From JADGGV01 sp035715725 (GTDB taxonomy: Bacteria > Gemmatimonadota > Gemmatimonadetes > Longimicrobiales > RSA9), in contig DASTKT010000048.1 in the NCBI GenBank assembly GCA_035715725.1, forward strand, positions 1 to 64,000: a DNA stretch of 64,000 bases. Reading direction: 5' to 3'. The notes beneath the pieces were generated by a model. The model searched no databases. It had not been told where the DNA came from and was given only the letters and a program-made list of their open reading frames with translations. This document shows, in pieces, positions 49,205-57,599 of this stretch; within the stretch, counting starts at the first letter, position 1, and each line of letters opens with the position of its first letter. Position numbers and translations under genes: made by a program.

Positions 49205-49764
49205 ACGAGGCCGGTCGGCGGGAAGGTGCCGGGCTGGAGACGGCGACGCTGGCCGGCGGGTGCTTCTGGTGTCTGGAGGCGGCGTACGAGCAGCTCCGCG
49301 GCGTGGAGCGGGTGGAGTCGGGGTACACGGGCGGGCACGTGGAGCATCCGAGCTACCGCCAGGTGTGCACGGGGGAGACGGGGCACGCGGAGGCGGTGCG
49401 GATCACGTACGACCCGGCGCAGGTGAGCTATCGCGACCTGCTGGAGGTGTTCTTCTCGATCCACGACCCGACGACGCGGGACCGGCAGGGCCCGGATGTC
49501 GGGACGCAGTACCGCTCGGCGATCTTCCACGAATCGCCGGAGCAGCGGCGGGAGGCGGAGGCGCTGGTGGCGGAGCTGGAGCGCGACCAGGTCTTCGAGG
49601 CGCCGATCGTCACGGAGATCGTGGCGGCGGGGCCGTTCTACCCCGCGGAGGCCTACCACCAGGAGTACTACCGGAACAACCCGTGGCAGCCGTACTGCCG
49701 GATGGTGGTGGCGCCGAAGGTGGCGAAGTTCCGGATGAAGTACGCGGAGCGGCTGAAAGGCTGA
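49201..49764 (+). CDS. msrA: Peptide methionine-S-sulfoxide reductase
   Basis: A 187-aa repair enzyme for oxidised methionine. The active motif GGCFWCLEAAY (Cys21, Cys24) and later GYTGGHVEHPSYRQVCTGET and DPTTRDRQGPDVGTQYRSAI fit MsrA. It uses Cys at the position where some organisms have selenocysteine. The GTG start overlaps the racemase stop; the protein has no signal peptide. Confidence 0.96.
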   Translation: MNEAGRREGAGLETATLAGGCFWCLEAAYEQLRGVERVESGYTGGHVEHPSYRQVCTGETGHAEAVRITYDPAQVSYRDLLEVFFSIHDPTTRDRQGPDVGTQYRSAIFHESPEQRREAEALVAELERDQVFEAPIVTEIVAAGPFYPAEAYHQEYYRNNPWQPYCRMVVAPKVAKFRMKYAERLKG

Positions 49765-49908
49765 GCGGGCATCCAACCGCCGAGCGGGGGAGTGGGCGAG
49801 AGGGGGAGCGGGAGACTCGGCGGGTAGGCGGGCGGTGATTCCAACGTAATTCCCTACCCGGCGTCCGCCGTCCCGGCGGACGCCATCCCCGGAACGCAGC
49901 GAGCGCAC

Positions 49909-51264
49909 ATGACGCCGACGACCACCACGACGCCGCCGGCCGCCGGCACGAAGCCCACGGAGCTGCGCCGCGAGCTGGGGACGCGCGACCTGGTGCTGAT
50001 CGTCATCGGCTGCGTCATCGGCTCCGGCATCTTCATCGTGCCGAGCACGGTGCTGAAGCAGTCCGGCGGCGACGTCGGCCCGATGCTGCTGGTGTGGGTG
50101 CTGGGCGGCGTGCTGTCGCTGCTGGGGGCGCTGACGTACGGCGAGCTGGGCGCGATGTCCCCGGAGGCCGGCGGGATGTACGTCTGGGTGCGGGACGCGT
50201 TCGGCCGGTTCCCGGCGTTCCTGCTCGGCTGGACGTTCTTCTTCTGCATCGGCTCGGGCGCGGTGGCGACGCTCTCGGTGGCGTTCGCGGCGTACTGCAC
50301 GCGGCTCGTGCCGCTGGGGCCGGTGGCGCAGAAGGCGGTCGCGCTGCTGATGATCGCGGTCATCGCGGCGGTGAACGTGCGCGGCACGCGGCAGAGCGCG
50401 GGCGTGCAGAACGTGAGCACGGCGGTCAAGGTCGGGGCGCTGGTGCTGATGTCGGTGCTGCTCCTCGCGCTGGGCGCGGGGCTGTCGCAGACGGCGGGGC
50501 ACGTGTGGCCGGCGCGGTTCACGCCGGGGCTCCTTTCGGGGCTGGGCGCCGGGATGATCGGCGTGCTGTGGGCGTACGAGGGGTGGCAGTACGCGACGTT
50601 CTCGGCCGGCGAGGTGAAGGATCCGGGGAAGACGCTCCCGCCGTCGATCGGTGTGGGCACGCTGGCCGTGGTGCTCCTGTACCTGCTGGCGAACGTGGCG
50701 TACCTGGGGGCGCTCTCGCCGGAGGTGGTCATGGCGTCGAACGCCGTGGCGGCGGACGCGGTCGGCACGGTGCTGGGCGGCGGCGCGGCGAAGCTGGTGG
50801 CCGCGGCGGTGATGGTCTCGATCTTCAGCGCCGCGAACGGCGTCACGCTGACGGCGCCCCGCGCCGCGTTCCGGATGGCGCAGGATGGGCTGTTCTTCCG
50901 CGGGCTCGGCGAGGTGCACCCCCGCTTCCTGACGCCGGCCCGGGCGATCATCGCGAGCGCGGTGTGGGCGGCGCTGCTCGCGGCCACGGGCACGTTCGAG
51001 CGGCTGCTGACGTACGTGGTGTTCACGGGGTGGATCTTCTACGCGCTGGCAGCGGCGAGCCTGCTGGTGCTGCGGCGGACGCGGCCGGACGCGCCGCGGC
51101 CGTTCCGCGTGCCGGGTTACCCGTGGACGCCGATCCTCTTCGTCGTGGCGGCGGCGGCCATCGTGCTGAACACGCTGCTGACGCAGCCGCTGAGCGCGGC
51201 GATCGGGCTCGCCATCGTGTTCGTGGGTGCGCCGTTCTACTGGGTGTGGAGCCGGCGGGCGTAA
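49909..51264 (+). CDS. APC-family amino acid permease (LAT-like)
   Basis: A 451-aa transporter with twelve predicted hydrophobic segments. The first contains the substrate-binding GSGIFIVP motif (VIGCVIGSGIFIVPST) and helix 6 has GVLWAYEGWQYATFSAGEVK, typical of the L-type amino acid transporter group. The N-terminal 20 residues are Thr/Pro-rich. Located after the racemase-msrA genes with 144 bp between; it could import amino acids for that pathway. The gap has a purine-rich run (49785-49820) but no gene. Confidence 0.91.
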   Translation: MTPTTTTTPPAAGTKPTELRRELGTRDLVLIVIGCVIGSGIFIVPSTVLKQSGGDVGPMLLVWVLGGVLSLLGALTYGELGAMSPEAGGMYVWVRDAFGRFPAFLLGWTFFFCIGSGAVATLSVAFAAYCTRLVPLGPVAQKAVALLMIAVIAAVNVRGTRQSAGVQNVSTAVKVGALVLMSVLLLALGAGLSQTAGHVWPARFTPGLLSGLGAGMIGVLWAYEGWQYATFSAGEVKDPGKTLPPSIGVGTLAVVLLYLLANVAYLGALSPEVVMASNAVAADAVGTVLGGGAAKLVAAAVMVSIFSAANGVTLTAPRAAFRMAQDGLFFRGLGEVHPRFLTPARAIIASAVWAALLAATGTFERLLTYVVFTGWIFYALAAASLLVLRRTRPDAPRPFRVPGYPWTPILFVVAAAAIVLNTLLTQPLSAAIGLAIVFVGAPFYWVWSRRA

Positions 51265-51359
51265 GCCGCGGCGAGGAGGGCTGGCCGCAGGAGCCGAGGC
51301 CGCGCGGGCCGGGTACCGGACGCGCGGCTTCGTCGTCTTCGGGACGCGAGGGGGCTTCG

Positions 51360-51689
51360 ATGACGAGCACGTTTCCCGACTTCGCGCGCGAGCAGCTCGC
51401 CCGCGCGCTCCCCATCACCAGCCGCAAGATGTTCGGCGCCCTCGGCGTGTACTCCCGGGGGCTGTTCTTCGCCATCGTGACGAAGGACGCGGTCTACTTC
51501 CGGGTGGACGATGCGACGCGTCCGGCGTACGAGGCGCGGGGCTCCGGCCCGTTCGACCCGTACGGCGACGGCCGGGTCATGGCCTCTTCCTACCGCGTCC
51601 CGGACGACGTCCTCGAGGATGTAGACGAGCTGCGCCGGTGGGCGGAGGCGTCCGTGGCCGCCGCGGCGCGGAAGAAGCGGGGCGGCTGA
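51360..51689 (+). CDS. TfoX N-terminal-domain protein
   Basis: A 109-aa protein of the TfoX-N family: ITSRKMFGALGVYSRGLFFA, then DAVYFRVDDATRPAYEARG, then MASSYRVPDDVLEDVDEL. Full TfoX regulates competence in gamma-proteobacteria, but this protein has the N-terminal domain only, as do most bacterial homologues, whose function is unknown. Confidence 0.9.
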   Translation: MTSTFPDFAREQLARALPITSRKMFGALGVYSRGLFFAIVTKDAVYFRVDDATRPAYEARGSGPFDPYGDGRVMASSYRVPDDVLEDVDELRRWAEASVAAAARKKRGG

Positions 51690-51841
51690 CCGGCGCCGCT
51701 CCGGCGCCCGCCGGCGCTGGAGCCTCGTGGGGCGTCCGCCCTGCCGCCCGCCGGCGGCGCTGTGCCGCCGGGGATGCCGACGCCGCCGATGGGCGCTACA
51801 CTACGGGACCCGAAGTTGCGGATTCCATGGGCGGCGGCAGA

Positions 51842-52309
51842 ATGGCGAAGCGGGCGAACGTGAGTGCGGGGCTCCTGCTCTTCCGGCGGCGCGAGGGCAA
51901 GCTGGAGGTATTCCTGGCGCACCCCGGCGGTCCGTTCTGGGCGCACCGGGACGTGGGCGCGTGGACCCTGCCGAAGGGGGTCGTGGAGCCGGGGGAGGAG
52001 CCGCTCACGGCGGCTCGGCGCGAGTTCGAGGAGGAGACCGGCATCCACGCGGAAGGGCCGTTCCTGCCGCTGGGCAGCATCCGGCAGAAGGCCGGAAAGC
52101 TGGTCCACGCCTGGGCCTGGGAAGGCGACGCCGACCCGGCGACGATCACGAGCAACACGATGCGCGTCGAGTGGCCCCGGGGCTCCGGCCGGTGGCAGGT
52201 CTACCCGGAGGTCGACCGCGCCGCCTGGTTCGACGTCGACGAGGCGAAGCGGCGGATCCTGCCGGCCCAGGCGGAGCTGATCGACAGGCTGGTGGCGCTC
52301 GTCGGCTGA
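51842..52309 (+). CDS. NUDIX hydrolase
   Basis: A 155-aa pyrophosphohydrolase. The NUDIX box GVVEPGEEPLTAARREFEEE TGI fits GX5EX7REUXEEXGU. The segment DVGAWTLPKGVVEPGEE and the C-terminal WFDVDEAKRRILPAQAELI define a group often found with diadenosine or NDP-sugar activity. The ATG at 51842 is used; an ATG 15 bp upstream is possible. Confidence 0.92.
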   Translation: MAKRANVSAGLLLFRRREGKLEVFLAHPGGPFWAHRDVGAWTLPKGVVEPGEEPLTAARREFEEETGIHAEGPFLPLGSIRQKAGKLVHAWAWEGDADPATITSNTMRVEWPRGSGRWQVYPEVDRAAWFDVDEAKRRILPAQAELIDRLVALVG

Positions 52310-52380
52310 GCGGGCGGCGCGTGGCCGCCCGGCGCGGCCGCCCGCCGAACCACCTCGCATCCACCCTCGCGGGACACCCC

Positions 52381-52665
52381 ATGCCCGAAACCGACCCCGA
52401 TCGCATCGCGCTGGACGCCTTCTCGCTGGCCGTCCGCGTCATGCTGCACGCGTTCGCGATCGAGGCGCCGGCGGCGGCGCTCGAGCGGCCGTGGGCGCTG
52501 CTGCGCGAGATCGCCGACGGCCAGACGACGCTGGCCAACCCCGCCGAGATGGCCGCACGCTTCCCGCAGATGAAGGACTTCATCTACGAGTCCGCGAACC
52601 AGGTCGTGGAGCACGACCGCGAGGTCGCACACCGCGTGCTGCGGGGGCTGGCCGGCGCTTCCTGA
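52381..52665 (+). CDS. Hypothetical protein (94 aa)
   Basis: A small helical protein from the ATG at 52381 (RIALDAFSLAVRVMLHAFAI, then LREIADGQTTLANPAEMAAR, then FIYESANQVVEHDREVA). No signal or membrane segment of clear quality. It sits 71 bp after the NUDIX gene and may be co-transcribed. No family recognised. Confidence 0.65.
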   Translation: MPETDPDRIALDAFSLAVRVMLHAFAIEAPAAALERPWALLREIADGQTTLANPAEMAARFPQMKDFIYESANQVVEHDREVAHRVLRGLAGAS

Positions 52666-52754
52666 GCGCGCCGGCCGGGTCCCGGAATTGCTCCATTCAC
52701 GCCGGAGCCGCCCGGCCGAGGCGGCGCGCAGGGACGCGTGAGAAGGGGGACCCG

Positions 52755-53591
52755 ATGCGCTGGAGCGGCGGACGCAGAAGCAGCAACGTCGAGGACCGAC
52801 GCGGGATGGGCACGACGCTGGTCGGCGGCGGGATCGGCGTCGTGGTGCTGGCGCTCGTGGCCATGCTCTTCGGCGTGGACCCGGGCGTGATCCTGAGCGG
52901 CGGCGGCGAGCCGACGCCGGCGACGTCGCCCGCGGGGGGCGCGCCGACGGACGAGATGGCGGACTTCGTCTCCGTGGTGCTGGGCGACACGGAGGACACC
53001 TGGTCCGCGCTCTTCGCCCAGATGGGCCGTACCTACGAGGACCCGACGCTCGTCCTGTTCAGCGGGGCCACGGCGACGGCGTGCGGCACGGGCCAATCCG
53101 CCGCGGGCCCGTTCTACTGCCCTCTCGACCACAAGGTCTACATCGACCTGAGCTTCTACCGCGAGCTGCGCGACCGCTTCCAGGCGCCGGGCGACTTCGC
53201 GGAGGCGTACGTGATCGCCCACGAGGTCGGGCACCACGTGCAGACACTGCTCGGGGTGACCGACCGCGTCGAGGCCGCGCAGCGCCGCGCCTCGCGCGAG
53301 GAGGCGAACGCGCTCTCCGTCCGCACGGAGCTCCAGGCCGACTGCTACGCCGGCGTCTGGGCGAACCGAGCCCAGCAGGCGCGCAACATCCTCGAGCCGG
53401 GCGACGTCGAGGAGGCGCTGAACGCGGCGGCCGCGATCGGCGACGACCGGCTGCAGCACGAGGCCCAGGGGTACGTCGTGCCGGAGAGCTTCACGCACGG
53501 CAGCTCGGAGCAGCGCGTGCGCTGGTTCCGGCGGGGCTTCGAGTCGGGCGAGCCCGCCCGCTGCGACACGTTCGGCGCCGGGTCGGTCTAG
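52755..53591 (+). CDS. Neutral zinc metallopeptidase (YpfJ family)
   Basis: A 278-aa membrane-anchored protein: a polar N-terminus with conserved MRWSGGRRSSNVEDRRG, one transmembrane helix (GGGIGVVVLALVAMLFGV), and a periplasmic metallopeptidase-like domain with the zinc motif AYVIAHEVGHHVQTLLG and the third-ligand region ELQADCYAGVWA. The family is DUF3535/zinc_peptidase (COG2321). Its target is unknown. GGGGGACCCG precedes the ATG. Confidence 0.92.
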   Translation: MRWSGGRRSSNVEDRRGMGTTLVGGGIGVVVLALVAMLFGVDPGVILSGGGEPTPATSPAGGAPTDEMADFVSVVLGDTEDTWSALFAQMGRTYEDPTLVLFSGATATACGTGQSAAGPFYCPLDHKVYIDLSFYRELRDRFQAPGDFAEAYVIAHEVGHHVQTLLGVTDRVEAAQRRASREEANALSVRTELQADCYAGVWANRAQQARNILEPGDVEEALNAAAAIGDDRLQHEAQGYVVPESFTHGSSEQRVRWFRRGFESGEPARCDTFGAGSV

Positions 53592-53954
53592 CTCCAACGG
53601 ACGGAGCGCACGCCGGACTTCGGGCCGCGCTCGGGACCGAGTGGCGCCCCGGCGTCTTCGGCACCATGGGGACGGGCGGCGGCGTCCGCGTCGGCGACGA
53701 AGTCGCGCCCGTGGACGAGGCGGCGTCGGGCGGCCGAACCGGCGGCGGCCGGTGGAATGACGGCGCCGCCGTCGCCTACAAAGAAGGACGGCGCTTCGTC
53801 CGCGGCCGGGGACAGGCCCGGCGGCCGCGAGGCCGGGAGATGGATCGTAATATCTTGCCGTAGAGCAATTTACGACCGATCTGCCCGCTGGCCTCGTCTC
53901 TGCCTTCGTGGGCGGCGGAAACGATGTTGATTCCGCCCGGCCACGGAGGCCCGT
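53592..53954. other. Intergenic region (363 bp), possible promoter
   Basis: Upstream of the outer-membrane protein gene. An AT-richer stretch (TAATATCTTG about 53847) may hold a promoter, but no convincing -35 partner is found. An open frame from 53668 (65 aa, Gly/Arg-rich) has no ribosome binding site or known motif and is not called. Confidence 0.5.
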
Positions 53955-54608
53955 ATGGTCCGACATCTGGTTCGATTCACTGGCGTGCTGGCGGCGGTTT
54001 CGCTGCTCGCGGCGCCGCTGCAGGCCCAGCGGGTGCGCCCGGTGGGGAGGGAGCGCTCGCTGTCGGTGGAGCTGTCGCCGTACGGCGGGATGCTGATCAC
54101 GGACGACCTGGTGAAGGGCCCGCTGGGCTCGAGCGTGAAGCCGGCGAACGCGCAGTTCTGGGGCGTGCAGCTGGGGATCCCGGTGGTGTCGGGGGTGGCG
54201 ATCGTGGGGAACGTGGGGTACGCGGACTCGGACCTGAAGGTGGGGATCCCGATCGTGGGGTCGGGGGTGAGCGTGGGGAAGAGCACGGCGTGGTTCTACG
54301 ACGGTGGGGTGCAGTTCGGCGGGACGGTGCGGCAGCAGCGGGAGATGGCGATCGCGCCGTTCGTGCAGGTGGGGGTGGGCGGGGTGCGGCGGGAGCTGAC
54401 GGTGTCGGGGATGAGCGCGCGGACGACGGACGTGGCGGGGAACCTGGGGGCGGGGCTGGACGTGGTGGTGACGCCGGGGATCGCGCTGCGGCTGATGGCG
54501 AAGGACTACGTGGGGAAGGCGAACTTCGGGAGCCTGGGCTCGCTGACGGCGGAGACGAAGACGATGAACAACGTGGCGCTCACCGCGGCGATGAAGCTGA
54601 TGTTCTGA
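53955..54608 (+). CDS. Outer-membrane beta-barrel protein (OmpW/OmpA-barrel-like)
   Basis: A 217-aa exported protein: signal GVLAAVSLLAAPLQAQ, then alternating strands of a small eight-stranded barrel (SVELSPYGGMLITDDL; AQFWGVQLGIPVVSGVAIVG; AWFYDGGVQFGG; IAPFVQVGVGGVRREL) and a terminal strand ending in Phe (ALTAAMKLMF), as recognised by the BAM complex. Codon third positions are strongly biased to G (GTG, GGG, GCG). No specific function. Confidence 0.82.
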   Translation: MVRHLVRFTGVLAAVSLLAAPLQAQRVRPVGRERSLSVELSPYGGMLITDDLVKGPLGSSVKPANAQFWGVQLGIPVVSGVAIVGNVGYADSDLKVGIPIVGSGVSVGKSTAWFYDGGVQFGGTVRQQREMAIAPFVQVGVGGVRRELTVSGMSARTTDVAGNLGAGLDVVVTPGIALRLMAKDYVGKANFGSLGSLTAETKTMNNVALTAAMKLMF

Positions 54609-54645
54609 CTCGGCTTGCCCCGGCAGGGGTGGTTCCCCAACTTGG

Positions 54646-54679
54646 GCGCGCCGGCTCCGACGAGGAGCCGGCGCGCTTT
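54646..54679 (+). terminator. Intrinsic terminator
   Basis: GCGCGCCGGCTCC (54646-54658) pairs with GGAGCCGGCGCGC (54664-54676) around GACGA and is followed by TTTC, 38 bp after the outer-membrane protein gene. Confidence 0.82.
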
Positions 54680-54727
54680 CGTTCGTGGGGTGCGGACGAG
54701 CACGCGGCAGGCGACAGGGGGGGAGCG

Positions 54728-55273
54728 ATGCCGATGGGATACCGGGAGCGGCCGGGGGCCGACGAGTACAACCCGTACTACGGGCGCTACATCGAGCGGG
54801 TCCCGCAGGGCGACATCCTGCAGATCCTGCGGACGCAGATCGAGGAGACGGCGCCGCTGCTGCTCGCGGCGCCGCAGCAGCGGCACGACTGGGCGTACGC
54901 GCCGGGGAAGTGGACGCTGAAGGAGGTGGTCGGCCATCTGTGCGACACGGAGCGGGTCATGACGTACCGGGCGCTGCGCTTCGCGCGGGCGGACGAGACG
55001 CCGCTGGCGAGCTTCGACGAGAACGCGTACGTGCCGCCGGCGGACTTCGGCGAGCGCACGATGGAGTCGCTGGTGGCGGAGCTGGTGGCGGTGCGGCAGG
55101 CGACGCTGGCGCTGTTCTCGGGGTTGCCGGCGGCGGCGTGGACGCGGGTCGGGGTGGCGAGCAACCACCCGGTGTCGGTGCGCGCACTGGCGTGCATCGT
55201 GGCGGGGCACGAGCTGCACCACCGGGCGGGGATCCAGGAGCGGTACCTCGGGGCCGAGCCGGCGCGCGCGTAG
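54728..55273 (+). CDS. DinB-family protein
   Basis: A 181-aa four-helix-bundle protein of the DinB/YfiT superfamily with a probable metal site made by the His residues in VVGHLCDTER and AGHELHHRAGI. Such proteins are putative metal-dependent S-transferases or thiol-related hydrolases (bacillithiol/mycothiol relatives). GGGGGAGCG precedes the ATG. Confidence 0.9.
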   Translation: MPMGYRERPGADEYNPYYGRYIERVPQGDILQILRTQIEETAPLLLAAPQQRHDWAYAPGKWTLKEVVGHLCDTERVMTYRALRFARADETPLASFDENAYVPPADFGERTMESLVAELVAVRQATLALFSGLPAAAWTRVGVASNHPVSVRALACIVAGHELHHRAGIQERYLGAEPARA

Positions 55274-55358
55274 CGGGCCGCGGCGGGGAGCCGCGCGCGC
55301 CGGGAGCGTCCGGCGGCGCGCCGGCGCCGCGGTCCCGGTTGCTTGAAAGGATGTCGCG

Positions 55359-55991
55359 ATGCAGAAGAAGTACGAGGCGGTCGTCTTCGACCTCCTCACG
55401 GCGCTGCTCGATTCCTGGTCGCTGTGGAGCGACGTGGCCGGGAGCCGGGAGGTGGGGCTCCGCTGGCGGCTGCGCTACCTGGGGCTGACGTACGCGGCGG
55501 GGCGGTACCGGCCGTACGACGACCTGGTCGAGCAGGCGGCGAAGGAAGTGGAGCTGCCGGGCGAGGTGGCGAAGGGGCTGCGGTCGCGCTGGGACGACCT
55601 GAAGGCGTGGCCGGAGGCGTCGCGGGTGCTGCGCGCGCTGGAGGGCCGGTTCAAGCTGGGCGTGGTGACGAACACGTCGGAGGTGCTGGCGCAGCGGGCG
55701 GTGAAGAAGGTGGAGGCGCGCTTCGACGCGGTGCTGTCCGCGGAGCGCGCGGGGTGGTACAAGCCGGCGGGCGTGCCCTATGAGATGCTGCTGCAGGAGC
55801 TGGGGGTGGAGCCGGGGCGGACGCTGTACGTAGCGGGCTCGCCGCTGGACATCGTCGGCGCGTCGGCCGCCGGGATGGACGTGGTGTGGCACGACCGGAT
55901 CGGGCTGGCGCGGGTGTATCCGGCGACGGCGGCGCTGGGCGCGCATCCGGCGCTCTGGCCAGTGCTCGAGATCACCGGCATCGCGTCGTGA
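55359..55991 (+). CDS. HAD-superfamily hydrolase (haloacid dehalogenase-like)
   Basis: A 210-aa HAD phosphatase/dehalogenase. Motif I AVVFDLLTALLD (nucleophile Asp11; Asp+2 is replaced by Leu, as in dehalogenase-type rather than phosphatase-type members), motif II VVTNTS, motif III Lys in GWYKPAGVPYE, and motif IV GSPLDIVGASAAG. The Asp+2 loss favours a C2-cap haloacid dehalogenase-like chemistry or an inactive phosphatase. Overlaps the next gene by 4 nt (GTGA). Confidence 0.88.
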   Translation: MQKKYEAVVFDLLTALLDSWSLWSDVAGSREVGLRWRLRYLGLTYAAGRYRPYDDLVEQAAKEVELPGEVAKGLRSRWDDLKAWPEASRVLRALEGRFKLGVVTNTSEVLAQRAVKKVEARFDAVLSAERAGWYKPAGVPYEMLLQELGVEPGRTLYVAGSPLDIVGASAAGMDVVWHDRIGLARVYPATAALGAHPALWPVLEITGIAS

Positions 55992-56677
55992 GCGAGGAGG
56001 GCGGCGCGACGCGGCCGGCGCGGCGGTCGACGCGGCGGCTGAGCGGCTGGGCGCCGGCGGCGCGTGCGGCGTGGCCGGGGGCGCTGCCGCCGACGGAGCC
56101 CGGACTGTCCGGTCCGCGGTCGATCTCGCACGTCATCGGCATCGACGACGCTCCGTTCGACCGTGAGCACCGCGGCGACGTGCCGATCGTGGGCGCGGTG
56201 TTCTGCGGCTCGCGGCTGGAAGGGGTGCTGTCCGGGCGGGTGCGGCGGGACGGCGCGAACGCGGCGCGCGAGATCGCGCGAATGATCGGCGGCTCGCGCT
56301 TCTCGACCCACCTCCAGCTCGTGCTGCTGCAGGGGATCGCGCTGGCAGGCTTCAACGTGGTGGACGTGGCGTGGCTGCACCGGGCGCTCGGCGTGCCGGT
56401 GCTGGTCGTGGCGAGGCGGCAGCCGGACCTGGAGGCGATGCGGGACGCGCTGCTCGGGCGCGTGCGCGGCGGCCGGCGCAAATGGCGGCTGATCGAGCGG
56501 CTCGGGCCGATGGAGCCGCTGGCCGGCGTCTTCGTGCAGCGGGCCGGCCTCTCGGCGGCGGAGGCGGAGGGCGTGATCCGGCGCTTCGCGGTCCACAGCA
56601 GCATCCCGGAGCCGCTGCGCACGGCCCACCTGGTCGCGGGCGGGCTGGCGCGGGGCGAGAGCCGCGGGCGGGTCTAG
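55988..56677 (+). CDS. DUF99-family protein
   Basis: A 229-aa protein starting at the GTG at 55988. After a basic N-terminal region, the DUF99 signature SHVIGIDDAPFDREHRGDVP appears, followed by IVGAVFCGSRLEGVLSG. DUF99 (UPF0215) is mostly archaeal and is annotated as an endonuclease V-like nuclease; bacterial members are scarce. The substrate is unproven. Coupled to the HAD gene by GTGA. Confidence 0.86.
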   Translation: MSEEGGATRPARRSTRRLSGWAPAARAAWPGALPPTEPGLSGPRSISHVIGIDDAPFDREHRGDVPIVGAVFCGSRLEGVLSGRVRRDGANAAREIARMIGGSRFSTHLQLVLLQGIALAGFNVVDVAWLHRALGVPVLVVARRQPDLEAMRDALLGRVRGGRRKWRLIERLGPMEPLAGVFVQRAGLSAAEAEGVIRRFAVHSSIPEPLRTAHLVAGGLARGESRGRV

Positions 56678-56718
56678 CTCGCGATCCCGGTCGATCCCCG
56701 ACATCCCTGGAGGCCCCG

Positions 56719-57522
56719 ATGCGCCGCTTCCGTGCCTGCTTGCCCGTCCTCGTGCTGGCACCCCTCCTCGCCGCCGGGCGCGCGGAGGCGCAGCGCCTCG
56801 ACCTGCGCGGCTACCGGATGGTGGACCTGACGCACGCGTTCGACGAGCGGACGATCTACTGGCCGACGTCGCCGACGGGGTTCAAGCTGGAGAAGCTGGC
56901 GTACGGGCCGGCGGACGGGGGGTGGTTCTACTCGTCGTTCGCGTTCGCCTCGCCGGAGCACGGCGGGACGCACCTGGACGCGCCGATCCACTTCGCGGAG
57001 GGGAAGCACACGTCCGACCAGGTGGAGCTGGAGCGGCTCATCGCGCCGGCGGTCGTGATCGACATCACGAAGCGGTCCGCCGCCGACCCGGACTACCGCC
57101 TGACGCCGGCGGACGTGCTGGCGTTCGAGAAGGCCCACGGCCGGATCGTGCCGGGCACCATCGTGCTGCTGCGGACCGGCTGGAGCTCGCGCTGGCCCGA
57201 CAAGAAGGCGTACCTCGGGGACGACACGCCGGGCGACGCCTCGAAGCTCCACTTCCCGAGCTACGGCCTGGAGGCGACGCGGCTGCTGCTGGAGCGGCGG
57301 GTGGCGGCGATCGGAGTCGACGTCGCCTCGATCGACTACGGTGCGTCGAAGGACTTCATCGTGCACCGGACGGCGATGGGTGCGAACGTGCCGGGCTTCG
57401 AGAACCTCACGAACCTCGATCAGCTCCCCGCGGTGGGCGCGCTGGTGATCGCGCTGCCGATGAAGATCGCCGGCGGGTCGGGGGGGCCGCTGCGGGCGGT
57501 GGCGCTGGTGCCCAACCGCTGA
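56719..57522 (+). CDS. Secreted cyclase-family metal hydrolase
   Basis: A 267-aa exported protein: signal LVLAPLLAAGRAEAQ, then the cyclase/kynurenine-formamidase metal motif HGGTHLDAPIHFAEG, with VGVDVASIDYG and IVHRTAMGANVPGFENL near the end. Kynurenine formamidase, isatin hydrolase or a polyketide cyclase are all possible. GGAGGCCCCG precedes the ATG. Confidence 0.89.
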   Translation: MRRFRACLPVLVLAPLLAAGRAEAQRLDLRGYRMVDLTHAFDERTIYWPTSPTGFKLEKLAYGPADGGWFYSSFAFASPEHGGTHLDAPIHFAEGKHTSDQVELERLIAPAVVIDITKRSAADPDYRLTPADVLAFEKAHGRIVPGTIVLLRTGWSSRWPDKKAYLGDDTPGDASKLHFPSYGLEATRLLLERRVAAIGVDVASIDYGASKDFIVHRTAMGANVPGFENLTNLDQLPAVGALVIALPMKIAGGSGGPLRAVALVPNR

Positions 57523-57528
57523 GGGGGA

Positions 57529-57596
57529 GAGTGGGGGAGTGGACGAGTGGGGGAAACGGCGATCCCCCACTCTGCCACTCGTCCACTCCCCCACTC
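57529..57596. terminator. 22-bp-stem hairpin between convergent genes
   Basis: GAGTGGGGGAGTGGACGAGT plus GG (57529-57550) is the exact complement of 57575-57596. The loop 57551-57574 is 24 nt. Purine-rich on one strand. It lies directly after the cyclase gene and ends just before the ornithine cyclodeaminase-like stop. Confidence 0.7.
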
Positions 57597-57599
57597 CGC

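Noticed and set aside
53668..53863. Possible 65-residue protein before the outer-membrane barrel gene
   Set aside because: Gly/Arg-rich, no ribosome binding site, no homology recognised; likely chance in a GC-rich gap.
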